From assembly GCA_032622095.1 (NCBI GenBank), contig CP136063.1, forward strand, positions 12,439,814 to 12,503,813: a stretch of 64,000 nucleotides of DNA, read 5' to 3'. Numbering within the stretch: position 1 is the stretch's first letter; the number at the start of each line of letters is the position of its first letter. Made by a program: the position numbers and the translations under genes. Positions 37,441 to 49,400 of this stretch are shown piece by piece. The notes under the pieces were generated by a model. The model had not been told where the DNA came from and made no database searches. It was given only the letters and a program-made list of their open reading frames with translations. Source of the stretch: Siphonodentalium dalli. Its lineage: Eukaryota; Mollusca; Scaphopoda; Gadilida; Siphonodentaliidae.

Positions 37441-38125
37441 CTCACAGTGTCATTATTATGACTGGCATTTTATTATTCGCGCTGTTTCGAATCGATTTGT
37501 AAGCACCGAACTCAAATGAAAGTCCCGTAACACAGCGAAAAACAGATTTGACCTCGGCACGTGAAAAGTTGACCTCGGATCTTAAAATCAATAGGCCTAT
37601 GTTACCCCTGGCCCGAAAATACCCCCACATACCAAGTTTCATCGAAATCGGGTCGGCCGTTTTCGAGTTCATCGATTAATACACACAAACAAACAAACAA
37701 ACAGATCTTCCAAAATATATAATAGACTAGCCGGTGAGCCCGACATTGTCCGGGCTATTCATCCGGGCTATTCAAAAACCAAATTTCAAGTCGATAGCTC
37801 TACCTGTTTCCGAGATCTGGTCTGCGCATGCGCGAAGCTGGCGTCGCACGGGCTTGACGACCCGATAAAATTCGTATCCGGGGCAAGATACATGAAATTC
37901 ACATACCAAATTTCAAGTCGATAGCTCCACCCGTTTCCGAGATCTCGTCTGCACATGCGCTGCACGGGCGCCGCACGGGCTCGCCAATACGACAACGTCC
38001 ACCGCCTGGTCAAACTACACACACGTACCAAGTTTCGTCCCGATCGGTCGAGAATCGTAGATTTGTATCAATGACAGACAAACAAACATAGACAGACAAA
38101 CAGAGGTCTTCAAAATATATATGAG
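37441..38125 (-). repeat. SINE-like repeats with GACAGACAAACAAAC tail
   Basis: Two related blocks end in ACAAACAAACAAACAGATCT (about 37,690) and GACAGACAAACAGAGGTCTT (about 38,092), each followed by CAAAATATATA. The second holds a ~120-bp tandem duplication of ACCAAATTTCAAGTCGATAG. Open frames on the minus strand (76 and 81 codons) are translations of the repeat. Confidence 0.65.
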
Positions 38126-38170
38126 ATATAGAACCAAATTCTTCTTAGACATCTACCACACATGTCAATG

Positions 38171-38620
38171 TTAAAGGTACTGTACTCAGTCCAATTAAGC
38201 GCCCCTAAATTACTATTTCTTTGGCTTCAAGTTCAAAGGTAAAAAATATTTTATTTGAGTTGAGAAACTCGCCCATCAAATCTCAGAGTGATCAGATATT
38301 GATTTTTGAAGTTTGTTATCCTCGAGATGTGTACTAATAATTGCCCCAGAAACACTTATTCAAACGGACGAAGATGGATAACTCTAAAATCAAGTGGTAA
38401 TAATAATGCAATTTTGACCGAGACCATCCTTTTGATGGCGTGTTTCTGGGCCAGAAACAATAGAAATAACAAAACTTCAAAAATTGATATCTGATCATTC
38501 TGAGCGTTGATGGGTACATGTAGGTTCCTTGGACTCCAATCAAATATTTTTTTTACCCCCGAAGACAAAGAAATATAATTTAGTAATTTATGAGGGTCTG
38601 ATCGGATTGAGTACCCCTAA
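38171..38620. mobile_element. Foldback MITE, TTAA-type family, copy 1
   Basis: Long inverted arms (about 38,171-38,320 and 38,455-38,620) start AGGTACT...CTCA and enclose a ~130-bp centre with GGATAACTCTAAAATCAAGT. A second copy lies at 55,560-56,028. The left edge is TTAA; the right edge is CTAA, perhaps a mutated duplication. TTAA targets fit piggyBac- or Kolobok-type transposases. Confidence 0.8.
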
Positions 38621-38639
38621 CAGCTATGACTAATTTTTC

Positions 38640-39110
38640 AGAATGATCCGACCAAAGGAACAACATGTAGCCGACGCCAAACAATTTAGTCATGCAAAGA
38701 GCAAAATCCAAGATGGCTGCCAGCGGCCATGTTTTATTGACGATTGACCCCAAAATGACTCGTTTCCCTTCTGCATGTCAATGTTTAGGTTAGAAGGAAC
38801 TAAATGGGCCTAAAAGGCCTCAGTGTTGAAGTTTGGCCCTGCCCACTAAATTTGCTACATCGGCTCAATAATATTTTTCTGTCAAGTCTTTTTGACTGTT
38901 TTTGCAATGAGTTTGGCTTAAAACACATCTATATGTTAATAACATATAGATGTGAAATATTAACCTAAATGACAAATTTCATGATGTCAGATCAGACAAA
39001 CAGTATACATGTAGCCTGTAGCCCATGCTAATGGATTGAATTTTGAAATCCAACATGGCCACTGGCAGCCATTGTTTTTTTGGCCGAATGAGCCCAAAAT
39101 GACTCGTTCC
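38640..39110. repeat. Diverged direct repeats and a 31-nt palindrome
   Basis: CCAAAATGACTCGTTTCCCT at about 38,749 recurs as CCAAAATGACTCGTTCCTAC at 39,093. TTTAGGTTAGAAGGAACTA (about 38,790) with GTTTGGCCCTGCCCACTAAA recurs at about 40,520-40,595. At 38,924-38,954 a 15-bp inverted repeat (CACATCTATATGTTA) has a one-base loop. Confidence 0.7.
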
Positions 39111-39400
39111 TACCCTGCTGGACAAAACTGCGGTGCGGTTAGCGTTTCCACCGCGGCCGAAATGCAACTACACCGCGGCTCCACCGGCTAACTACAGTTG
39201 GGCAGCGGTATAATTGCCATTCAGCATGGTGTACATGTAGTTGCCACAGTGTACTTTCATCAAACTGAAAAAAGACAATACAAACCAGAAATCTAACCAC
39301 GGTGTACATGCCATTAGACTGCGAGGGCAGTTGCAGTGAACTTGCTGTTTGGCCGCAGTGCCTGGGTGTACTTGCCGTTCGGCCGCGGTGCTCAAATACC
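39111..39400. mobile_element. CCGCGG-rich MITE, copy 1 (right end lost)
   Basis: It starts TACCCTGCTGGACAAAAC and matches 40,748-41,121 for about 290 bp, including ACTACACCGCGGCTCCACC and GCCGTTCGGCCGCGGTGCTC. The right terminal repeat is missing. The left edge falls within a diverged repeat, as expected for an insertion. Confidence 0.8.
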
Positions 39401-39967
39401 TCCCCTCAAAGAGTTCCATGAAAATCACCGCGGTAATCAACAAAATTAATGCGGTGCCCGCTAAAAGACCGCGGTATCATTATCGCCCAATACCGTAACT
39501 CCACCGCCATGACCGTCTCGATACCGCTACCGTTTATTACCGGTATCACCGTGGTCATGACCGGGGTATCACCCCATTTTTCTGGTCAATTACTTTGCGA
39601 ATAGCGGTACCTTATTTGGAAAATGTCTCAAAATCGGTGGAAATTTGGGTAACAAATAATCATTAATCGAGCAGAAGATGCCTTTAATGTCCACGGTGCG
39701 CAGGCACTGAACGACATAGACAATGTTTGTTAATCCTGTTTCAGATCATATGCTTCGTTAAACTGAACTTCCCGGGTTTCTGAATAAAATGGCAGATTTT
39801 TATAACCCCCCCCCCCCCCCCCCCTGTACCTGGAAGCTATGAATTTCCATGTGGTCGACAAGTTGGCAGCTACAAGGTTAAAACTGTTCGGGATATCGAG
39901 TATTTTTCGATAGTCAGTTATCCACCAATAGATATTAAGATATCGATGTGAAGTGGTTCCTCACTTA
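39401..39967. other. Spacer with C tract
   Basis: 39,440-39,600 holds short GC-rich palindromes such as GGTCATGACC between CGGTATCACC words. A C homopolymer of about 19 bases lies at about 39,807-39,825. No gene. Confidence 0.5.
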
Positions 39968-40290
39968 GTGCCACCGCACACGCTGCGATTAAAATCGTAA
40001 GTGGGGAAAATCGCAGGAGGAAGCATCCAATGCGCATGCCCACGACAATATCGTAGCCAAATCGTAGCAATCAAGCACTGTTTGATTTTACCAGGAAAAT
40101 CGTGGCGTGACTTTGGCAACGCGCGCGATCGTAGCTGTCACATGACCACTGTCGCACTGGTCATGTTGTAAATACCACGAAAATCGTAGCTGCAAAGATT
40201 GCAGCACCGTAGCGTCTGCGGGCAAGCTACGATTTCTCCACCTACGATTTCCCCCACTTACGATTTTAATCGTAGCGTCTGCAGTGGCAC
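39968..40290. mobile_element. 323-bp MITE with TTA target duplication
   Basis: The arms begin GTGCCACCGCACACGCTGCG and, reversed, GTGCCACTGCAGACGCTACG. Both continue ATTAAAATCGTAAGTGGGG. TTA flanks both sides (39,965-39,967 and 40,291-40,293). A 3-bp TTA/TAA duplication is typical of PIF/Harbinger elements. No coding capacity. Confidence 0.82.
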
Positions 40291-40747
40291 TTAAATGAGC
40301 ACACCAGATACAGAACATTTGGTGATAAATGTGCGAAAATCTCACTGAGGTCATTAGGTGCAAATATTCTCCATACCGCGAAAAATGGCCATAAAATCAA
40401 AATCTGGTGTAGTATAATGTCTAACTACATGTATGTATGCTTCGCCAAACTGACAACGATTAGATTATATTCCAACATACCGGTAGGCCGAAATACGAAA
40501 AACTTGATTTTTTGTGCTTTAGGTTAGAAGGAACTATGTACTTGTACCAAAAATGTTTCCATAGTGTTAAAGTTTGGCCCCGCCCACTAAATTTGCTACA
40601 TACGAATTGCATGAAATCATAAATTTTGTGAAGCCCTTCCCTTCGCGCATCTTTTGTACTTTTCAAGAACTGCGTATATGCATCGGTGTGCATGTTAAAG
40701 AACTGAACTTGAGTCACTACATGGTTATATAACTTATACCGTAGATG

Positions 40748-41121
40748 TACCTTGCTGGACAAAACAAGTGTCCACTTAACTGCGGTGAGTGTTGCCACCG
40801 CGGCCGAAATGCAACTACACCGTGGCTCCACCAGCTAACTACAGTTGGGCCGAGGTGTAATTGCCATTCGGCATGGTGTAGTTGCCACGGTGTATTTTCA
40901 TCAAACTGAAAAAAGACAATACAAACGAGAAATCTAACCACGGTGTACATGCCATTCGACCGCGAGGGTAGTTGACTTTTGGCCGCAGTGAACTTGCCGT
41001 TTGGCCGCAGTGTACTTGCTGTTCGGCCGCGGTGCTCAACTGCAGTTACTAACTCTGACACAGCGGCCGAACGGCAAATACACCGCGGTGCCAATAGACA
41101 CTTGTTTTGTCCAGCGTGGTA
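40748..41121. mobile_element. CCGCGG-rich MITE, copy 2 (complete)
   Basis: 374 bp bounded by GCTGGACAAAACAAGTGTC and its reverse complement, with TA at the outer edges. The inside is made of ACCGCGGCCGAA and GGCCGCAGTG modules in both orientations. It carries no gene; the open frames on both strands are translations of the repeat. Confidence 0.85.
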
Positions 41122-42480
41122 CACTGTAAAGTTATGCGGTCGTGGTAGCACCTGGACCATTGTTGTCTATAACCAGAATTTGTTCCTGCACTGAAAATTT
41201 GTGAAATATCAACAGACACAGAATACACTATATTATATACAGATGCCGCGAAATTAAGAATATATTAATTTCCAACAATAATGTCAATATGATTAAAGTT
41301 TGATAAACTTCTGTTTTAATACCGATTTTCATATTGTCATGCTATTTTGCATCAAATATTATATCTAGTTCATCGTGAGAAACGAAGGCATTTGTGATTT
41401 TTTGTGCGAAAATGGTCGGCAACCTTTGCACCTTTGATTTTGAACACCGTGACCTTGTCAAGGCTTGTGACTTCTCTGTCTAAAATTTGCTATCAAATAT
41501 GTTGTTCAACTGGTATTCGTAACTCGGCACATAATGCTTACCTCGGTGCTATGCATATACTCCGTCTGGGCAACTATGGATGTTCTTTCTATTGTTATTA
41601 ACTGATCCGATTATCGTACACGTATTCAGCACCCATTATTTAGAATTTTTTGTAATGTTATCACCGGACTATTTTTGCGTACAATTACTACTAGCCTAAT
41701 TCAAAACAAACTCGTAATTTCATTCGCTCGTTATACAAATACATAAATTGTCAACCAGTCATCAATAATTATAATCACATAATTTATATTCCGTCTTTCT
41801 TTTGTGAATATAATGACTCAAATGATTAAAATGTTGGGAACTATTTTTTTTCTCGCCGATGTTACGACGAGCAGTATACAATGGATTTCCTTGGCAACCG
41901 TTCATTTTAAATTTAAAGGGAAACAGCTGAAAGTGTATCGCTCTGAAGTTTTAATTTTGGTTTGTCGGCTTCGAAGCCTTCGAGCTTTGACAATCCTCCA
42001 TCAATGTTCTAGGCGAAAACATCGATAGAAATTTAAAGCCAAGCTCCAAATGTCCAAGATGAAAACTAGAATTGTGTTTTGAGGCAAACAGTTTTAATAA
42101 TTGAATGAAATATGTAGACAAAACTTTTACAATTCCCGTTTCCGAATTTCAGCACTTTTCGTCTTTTGTAAATTGTAGTTTTGACGTTTTTGATAAATTT
42201 TATGAAACATATCGTAGGCAAATTTACAATATGTTTCGCCATTCATGTTCATGGTATTTACTATGTAATGGAGTATAACTCACCTTTGCTGAAAAAGACA
42301 TTTATATTTGCTCCTGGCCACTGTAATCAGTTATGCTAATTATTAAGAAATTCGAGGTGGAACTCAAGCAATGGAAATGGAGTCAAAGTCAACCATAGTA
42401 ATTAATAAGTAACGTTAATTTTGATTGGTAATTGATCAGTAATGTTAATTTTGATTGGTCAGCGACATAGAACTTCGGAA
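41122..42480. other. Spacer without a recognised gene
   Basis: AT-rich. TAATGTTAATTTTGATTGGT is duplicated near 42,410-42,460. The open frames at 41,404 and 41,804 show no domain. Confidence 0.45.
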
Positions 42481-42487
42481 AACCGAG

Positions 42488-42551
42488 AACATCACGAAGT
42501 AGGTCAGTGGGTCTCCGACAACATCACGAAGTAGGTTCGTGGGTCTCCGAC
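42488..42551. repeat. 32-bp tandem duplication
   Basis: AACATCACGAAGTAGGTNNG followed by TGGGTCTCCGAC occurs twice in tandem. Confidence 0.9.
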
Positions 42552-42672
42552 ATCTATATTTAGTAATCAATTACCATATATACTATATATATAGTCTATT
42601 TATAGATTTCCCGCCAAAACATCGAATAGTATAGGGTAGATCTCGCATACACGTATATGCTTATCGCTCGCG

Positions 42673-42697
42673 AACGAGACCCCTGCGGGGTCTCGTT
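42673..42697. repeat. GC-rich 11-bp-stem triloop hairpin
   Basis: AACGAGACCCC, loop TGC, then GGGGTCTCGTT: a perfect stem. It lies 13 bp before the TIR element at 42,710. As a lone hairpin it resembles a structured RNA stem, but there is no T tract or gene end to call it a terminator. Confidence 0.85.
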
Positions 42698-42709
42698 TCG
42701 GGCTCGCTA

Positions 42710-43702
42710 TTATTTTATACCCACGCAACTATTTAAAATTTGGTATTTAAAGAGATAATCCATCTTTAAGTGGTCATGTTGTATTGCCATGGTGATAAGA
42801 CAAACTGATAAATCACGCTGACTATACACAACTAGAAGTCTTACCCGACGTTGCCCAATATGCGTACTTATTGCCAGTTGTTATCTGCGTTCAGTACAAT
42901 GACGTCACAATGAAGCAGAACAGGCCGATGTAAAACTCGAAATATTTGTGACTCAAAATGTATCACGGAGGCCGCAACAATATGAACATGCAAGCGACCG
43001 ACATACGACAGGCACGATGATACGACATAAGAACACACATCGACGATAAAATAAATTTGAGAGTAGGGAACGCGGTGCAATTGAAAATCAGACATTTGGG
43101 AAAGGGGTTTTGCCTTAATAGGATCATATCCCAGGAAATTTAGGCTACAGTGAGGTAAACTGTGGAATTAAATACCACTGAAGTGCATGTGTGTCCGTTT
43201 ATGCGAAATACCACCACCGTACATCAGATGTGAGAAGTTTGAGTCATGCAACATGTGTGGTACTCACCCGAAAATACAGAAAATAAGCCACAAATCAGCG
43301 CAGACTCGTGTAATATCATTTGTTTTTGTTGCTGAAAAGTTCGAATATCTAGTATTCCATGTTGTTGATAGTATATATGTTATAGAAACCAAAAAAAGAA
43401 AGGAACCCCAGTGGCAAATTGGGTGAAACAGTATTATAAACTGATGTGTTGAGCTGTATTTACAAACAAGAACCGCTATTCAAAGACTTAGAAATAAATT
43501 TGCCTAATTAACTGTCTATACCTGCCCTGGTCCGCACATAACGATATGATATAGAACATAGTTGAATCAAAACTTGTATTCAGAATATCAAAGAAATATA
43601 ACCCTATCCCAAAATTTGCTGTCGTTTAAAATAGTTGCCTCGTTAAAGATGGATTATCTCTTTACATAACAAAATTTAAATAGTTGCGTGGGTATAAAAT
43701 AA
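42710..43702. mobile_element. ~1-kb element with ~60-bp inverted ends
   Basis: ATTATTTTATACCCACGCAAC at the left (to about 42,770) pairs with the right arm 43,642-43,702 ending GTTGCGTGGGTATAAAATAAT. Both arms contain GATGGATTATCTCTTTA or its complement. The interior has no recognised gene. The same arm sequence underlies the 50-bp minisatellite at 29,758-30,609. Confidence 0.75.
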
Positions 43703-43985
43703 TAGATATGAACTGAAGACCTATGTCCGGAAAAGCTTCTGTCAATTAATATTGATTTTATTTCGAATATTAAATCGGGCCCGTTTATGTTACTATGTTT
43801 AGAACCGACCATTCGGATGAGACCGTATCCCAGCAAACATTCAGGTGCCGTAACGGTGCCGGGTAGATGCCGGGCCCGGTGCCGGGTTCCGGTGTTTTTT
43901 CGGTACCGATACGGCACCATTTTTGCACACCGTGAAGGTACCGTATCGGCAGGAACGTATCGGCACCGGGAATACGGCATATAAC
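43703..43985. repeat. Shared flank and GC-rich palindromic stretch
   Basis: 43,703-43,825 matches the reverse complement of about 30,890-31,030. From 43,830 the sequence turns GC-rich with CGGTGCCGGG, GCCGGGCCCGGTGCCGGG and CGTATCGGCACCGGG words in both orientations. It may be a further small inverted-repeat element. Confidence 0.55.
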
Positions 43986-44660
43986 CGACACATTATATTG
44001 GATCAAATCCTGGTCGTACGGGTTCGGGGGGGACCCCTGCAGACCCCCTAAATTACTGAACCTCCTAGAATTCGGGCAATATTATATTTTTTGGGTAATA
44101 TTCGGGCAAATTTAATATTTTGGGGAAAATTGTGATAATTTCTGCCCGAATTTGACATATTTGAAACTAATTTGGACCCTTTTGTTAATATTTTGTTTGT
44201 ATATGTACTGTATATTCTGTGCTTTAACAATAAATAAATCATGAAAATTTATTCGGGCTAAAATCCCCAGCCCCCCCCCCCCCCCAAAATTCTGGGTGCA
44301 TGGATGAATTCGAATTCTAAAATACCTTATATTTACTATCCCCCACTATAAACCATACCGCAATGGATTGTATTGCAAGTTTCACCCAAACATGCATTGA
44401 AATAAAACGGATGTCATTATGCGCATATTAACAGCTCGAAAATCTGTAACCATTGTTCCAATACTGAATAAAGGTGTAAAAGCAAAAATAAGACAGAATG
44501 TATAATAAAATATGTGTTTATTTAAAACAATCTATAAACAAGGTCAGTCAAAATAAAATCAAGTGATAACAATGGGATATTTCACAAAATTGATGAAAAA
44601 GAACAAAAAAGCACAACATACCTAACATTCTGGTTTTAAAGGATTTTGGGAGAAAAATAA
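43986..44660. other. Spacer with C tract
   Basis: A C homopolymer lies at about 44,269-44,285. AATATTCGGGCAAATTTAATATT-like words repeat around 44,075-44,125. No gene. Confidence 0.45.
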
Positions 44661-44663
44661 TTT

Positions 44664-45037
44664 GAACAAGAGCACGTACGCCGCCGGGCATGGCAAGATA
44701 CACCCGTTATTTGGTAAAAGGGGCAAATTCTCGTAAAATAATCGGACCAAAGCCATATTCATAAACCCACACGCAAAATTTTATTGAAATCGGTCGATCG
44801 AAACTAAAGTTATCATCCGAAAACCTAAAAACTGCACAATTCTAAGTCGAAAAGGAACCATAACTCTGGTAAAATTAATCGGACCAAACCCATATTCAAA
44901 CTCAGCCTGTGGGCCCTGGTCATGAACCCACACACAAAATGTCATAGAAATCCATCGCTCCAAACTAAAGTTATCATCCGGAAACCAAGTGACAGACAGA
45001 TGGACGGACGGACGGACAGAAGAACCATTTTACATAA
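44664..45037 (+). repeat. SINE-like repeat
   Basis: Starts ACAAGAGCACGTACGCCG. It contains two related halves (each with ATTCTAAGTCGAAAAGGAAC or AAACTAAAGTTATCATCCG) and ends GGACGGACGGACGGACAG. Same style as 32,082-32,640 and 50,247-50,690. Confidence 0.7.
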
Positions 45038-45905
45038 TACTTTCCAACAAAAAAAAAATAGGATGTCAATTATAGACAAATACTCTCAAATTCCGGAATG
45101 CTCCTTCATATTACATGTAAAGGGAATTGCTGGGTACTATGATGTATGTATGTAGTGCAGTAATAAGACCACTACACCTATCCTATTATTTTAATGATCA
45201 GATTCAGGGGGTATTCTGCTACATGGTGTTCCCGGAGCAGTACAATTCCGCTTAATTGCCGATATCTTCATCCTGAAATTGAGATAATGATACATTCATT
45301 ATTGTTTACTCTGGATCAAGTTTGAGATTTGTGTAATTTTTATAAGACCACAGTCAGCACACATAATTTGGTTAAATGTATGTCATGTCAATTTCTAATA
45401 ACCATAAATAAAAAACACTTTTGAAGAAGATAGCAGCATACAACCAACTATGGTTACACCAAATACTATTTTGATCAATCATACTAGGCCACTGACCAAA
45501 AACATGTCTAAAAACAATTGAAGGTGTTGTGGGGTTATCCTGTATTAATATGTATCTCATGAAATTGTCATTATATGGCTTTAAAATCCATGTTAGTATT
45601 TTGTGAACCTGAAAATAGACAGCACAGCCAAAATGTATTGTATCCTTGTGAGTTGGACATAAATTACCCCATCACAGATGAAAACTACAAATATGTTATA
45701 TTAAATATCTATTGTCTTAACAAATAGAAAACAGTGACGCATTTAACGAAAACAACATAAAAATATATAGAGTGCAAGATGCAGGACTATATTGAATTTT
45801 GGTCGCTCCGGAACAATGCCGCCAACATCGCTTAAATAGTTGTGCTTTGTCTGCGCCGGCTTAGGTGATGATTCTACAGGTTTTTTTTATCTTTTTAATT
45901 CTTTC
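45038..45905. other. Spacer downstream of the DUF4806-like gene
   Basis: No gene or element was recognised. Confidence 0.4.
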
Positions 45906-46077
45906 ATGTGATATATAGAGGATCTCACATGAGTTTCTATTTTATACGGAATTTATCAACCGAGTTCACTAAATTCGATTTGAGCCGAGGTTTACCGAGG
46001 CTCAAATAGAATTTAGTGGACGAGGTTGATAAATTACGTATAAAATAGGACGAGTGTGAGATACTTTTTATCACATG
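45906..46077. mobile_element. ~170-bp foldback MITE
   Basis: Arms of about 80 bp (CTATTTTATACGGAATTTAT, then CAACC at left; inverted at right) leave a loop of only a few bases around 45,990. Outer ends read CATGTGAT and ATCACATG. It lies about 340 bp past the last coding base of the minus-strand gene. Confidence 0.85.
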
Positions 46078-46341
46078 ATCAAATAAACGCGAAGCAATGC
46101 GAAATATCCATCGAAAACAACGATAAAAACCGCAGCGATCGCAAGTCATTTGAAGAACGATGTGACGTCATCGCACGCGCTGTTATTAAACGTGTCTATT
46201 ATCGATAATTATGAAACTGCTTTTATGGGCAAATTATGTGATAAATATTATCTTCAATTCGTTATGTTGGAAAATCGGATTTTATGAAACTTGTTTGATA
46301 AATTTTAAACACAACTCATCTTCCGCTCACTGTGAATCAAA

Positions 46342-46347
46342 TTTATT
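46342..46347 (-). promoter_or_regulatory. Possible polyadenylation signal of the DUF4806-like gene
   Basis: TTTATT on the plus strand gives AATAAA on the minus strand, about 75 bp after the stop codon at 46,420-46,422. Confidence 0.45.
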
Positions 46348-46419
46348 GAATTCGTTTCATAAAGCCTGATATTCCAAATTAACATAAGACCCTTTATGTA
46401 TTGGTCATTATATCCTTTC

Positions 46420-49400
46420 TCAGTGTTTAATAACACGATAATACATTAGAGTCTGGGAGTTACATACCACATTCTCCTCAGGATCGGCGGCTGATATATC
46501 CTTCCTCCGGGAGTCAGCTGAGTCCCGGAGCCATTTGCCAGCAATCTTCCGAAACGCGGAATCTGTTGTTCCTGGTCTAACTTTTCTGGCACCCTCTGGA
46601 AGATGAAGTATTTGAATAATTATAGACTATAGTCATAGTTGATATAACAAGTTCATTAAACAATGAGTGCATTTTCCAAAACTTGGTTGATATACATATC
46701 TACAATTCCATCAATGAATCGCGCAAAATTGTGTGGGTCAGAAACTTGTCTCAGTATTTTAAATTGCACTGCTCAATATTTTATAAGCAATGGCTCGTTG
46801 CATGTCTGTAACCTGAATTTTATACAAACGCACACAACAATATTACTTAATTTTTGTTAATTGTCGATGTATTAAACGTGAATAATAAATGGATGTTATT
46901 TGGTCACAAAAGGATGTTAAGCAACAGAACATTTTTCGCAATTAACAAGATGTACAACCCAGTTGAAATGCCCAAATTATTTCGATGACAACAAATGATT
47001 GGCTGAGGTCTCAAATGTTTTCCTTTTCCCATATTAAATAAGAAGGTACTCACGTAACATAGCTGACACCAACGAAGTATAGCTCTTCATTGCCACCTTT
47101 CTTATTGTGATGTTGGTGCCTTGTTTCATGGTGGTGGCGCCGGTCCAGTTTATCTTGCGCGCTAAACCTGTCTGTAATGTTGCTACCATGATGTTTCTAA
47201 TGACGGCGGCTTCACTGTCGCCACCGAGTAATCGGTATTTTGTTACCTGGAATGAAAATATTGATAACATTAGTTGAATAGGACATTGGAGCCAAAAGTC
47301 ATTTTTTGTGACAAATCAATCACAAACAGCTTAAAATTAAAAACATTGCACCAAAAATGTTTTACATCCACGACAAAATAGATGAATTCAAAAGCAACCA
47401 ACATCTACTGCTTGCATGGTACTACCATACAGTATAAAAAGAAAAATTTAGGTGACACATCAGCCGTTTATGAGGCGTGCCACTATTTAATTTCCATTCA
47501 TTTATCGACAGACCATTTAAAGCTGAACATTATAGAATACAAGGAAAAGCTAAACGTTTATCAAGGAAAACAACCAATCTTCATCGCAATGTATTTAAAG
47601 TCGCAAATTTAATGTGAAAATTATACAAGAGCTGGGCAAATACCCTCATGGCATACCCTCATGTGGCCAATTCCATGCCGCTTTAGGCAGAATAAAAGTG
47701 ACATAAAATTAAAAAATGAACCATATGATATTAACTCTGGTAAAAATCATCAGACCGAACCCATATTCGCACCTGAGCCGTAAATGTTGGTAAATAGTAA
47801 ATATAGTATAACTTTTTGCCTATATTGCCTGTTGTTACAGCCAGTTAGAAATATTTGTATCATAGCATAACCATTAAACACCCCCCTTAAACCGTAAACC
47901 GATCCCTCTCTATTCCGACCGAAACAGTCCCAAATTTTCCCCAGTGCTTTATTACTAAAGATTATATCTATAAACCGAACGCTCTATATTCCGAACATCG
48001 AACGAGAAATACAGTCCAGAATACAGTCTTCCAATTTTGTGCAGATATTTTTTCAACTTTATTATCGTTATCCTGGCGATATAAGCTCTTGTTTTATACT
48101 ACAAATGGCTTTGGTTTGGTGGGTGTCCATTATTTGTTGCTTTCGATGTTTAATCGAACGAGGGCAAAACAAATCTCGACATTTACAATTTAATATTATA
48201 CAATTGTTGCATTGCTTCGAGGTTGATACGAGGAGTTATCAACCCAAGGATGCCAATATTCACCGCTGATGAAGAGTCAGAGAAAATTCCAACTAAATTC
48301 ATCAACGATGAGTGACTATACACCGGACCAACAAAACACAAAGTGGCAAATGGTTCCCGGCCCGCTTCTGCATCAGCAAAATGAGTTATGTGGATTCAAT
48401 TGTGATTGGCTGATTAAAAACGCTACATGTAATTTCATTGGACAGTGAATTCAGGCACGTTAAGGCGTGCCAGAGAATGATGTTGCATGATTGACGGGAC
48501 AATATTAACCTGGCGCCAGGTTAATATCGATATTTGATAACCCGACCGCCTTTCTCAATTACTATAGGTTTTTCGGGAGAAAATTAGTGATCATATAATA
48601 AGACAATTTAATACTTTTCAAGTAGCAATTGTCTTGCTAAAATTTTACTGCTACCGATGGTTTTCAGAATGTCGCAAAAGCAGGGCTATTGTAAAAAGTC
48701 GAAATGCAGAATAGTGATTGAGGCAGGTGCAATTATCAATGAATGTGTTTGCTTTACACACTCGCTGATTGAACAATGAAGGTGCAAACAATGTGAATCA
48801 TGTGAGCCAGACAATGCTGATTAACAATCAGCGTGAGTGATTACCAGGGATGATGACACTATGGCTTTGTGAACCTAGTGGCTGTAACAACTATATATTT
48901 TTATGAATTAGGCTTCTCAGTCAGATTATGGTGAAATAACACATGGGGTAATACTGTAGTATATATCACTTACTAGATTCCTCAAAATGACGGCATCCTT
49001 ATCTTTAAGTCTGGCTTCCAGTGCGTCCAGACTCTCCATGGTGCCTACTGGTATCGAGTCTATAATGCTGTTTGATATGGTAGCCTAAAATAAAAAAACA
49101 AAGTTTCAACCCCTTTACATGCCATGGAGATATATATAGAATAATCAGAATATCACTTGAGAGTAGTCATGGAATGAATTGCCAACAAAAAGTAATGTTC
49201 TTGAATGTATGAAGAAGATAGCATTTTAGTTTAGCCATTTTAACATAATGTGTAATAAAACATGGGTACTCTTCTTATTTCCCCACATAAAATTAGAAAA
49301 TTAGTGATCATATAATATAAGACAATTTAATACTTTTCAAGTAGCAATTGTCTTGCTAAAATTTTACTGCTACCGATGGTTTTCAGAATGTCGCAAAACC

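Noticed and set aside
40717-41160. 147-codon minus-strand open frame
   Set aside because: It covers the CCGCGG-rich MITE and matching frames appear in its other copies, so it is a repeat translation.
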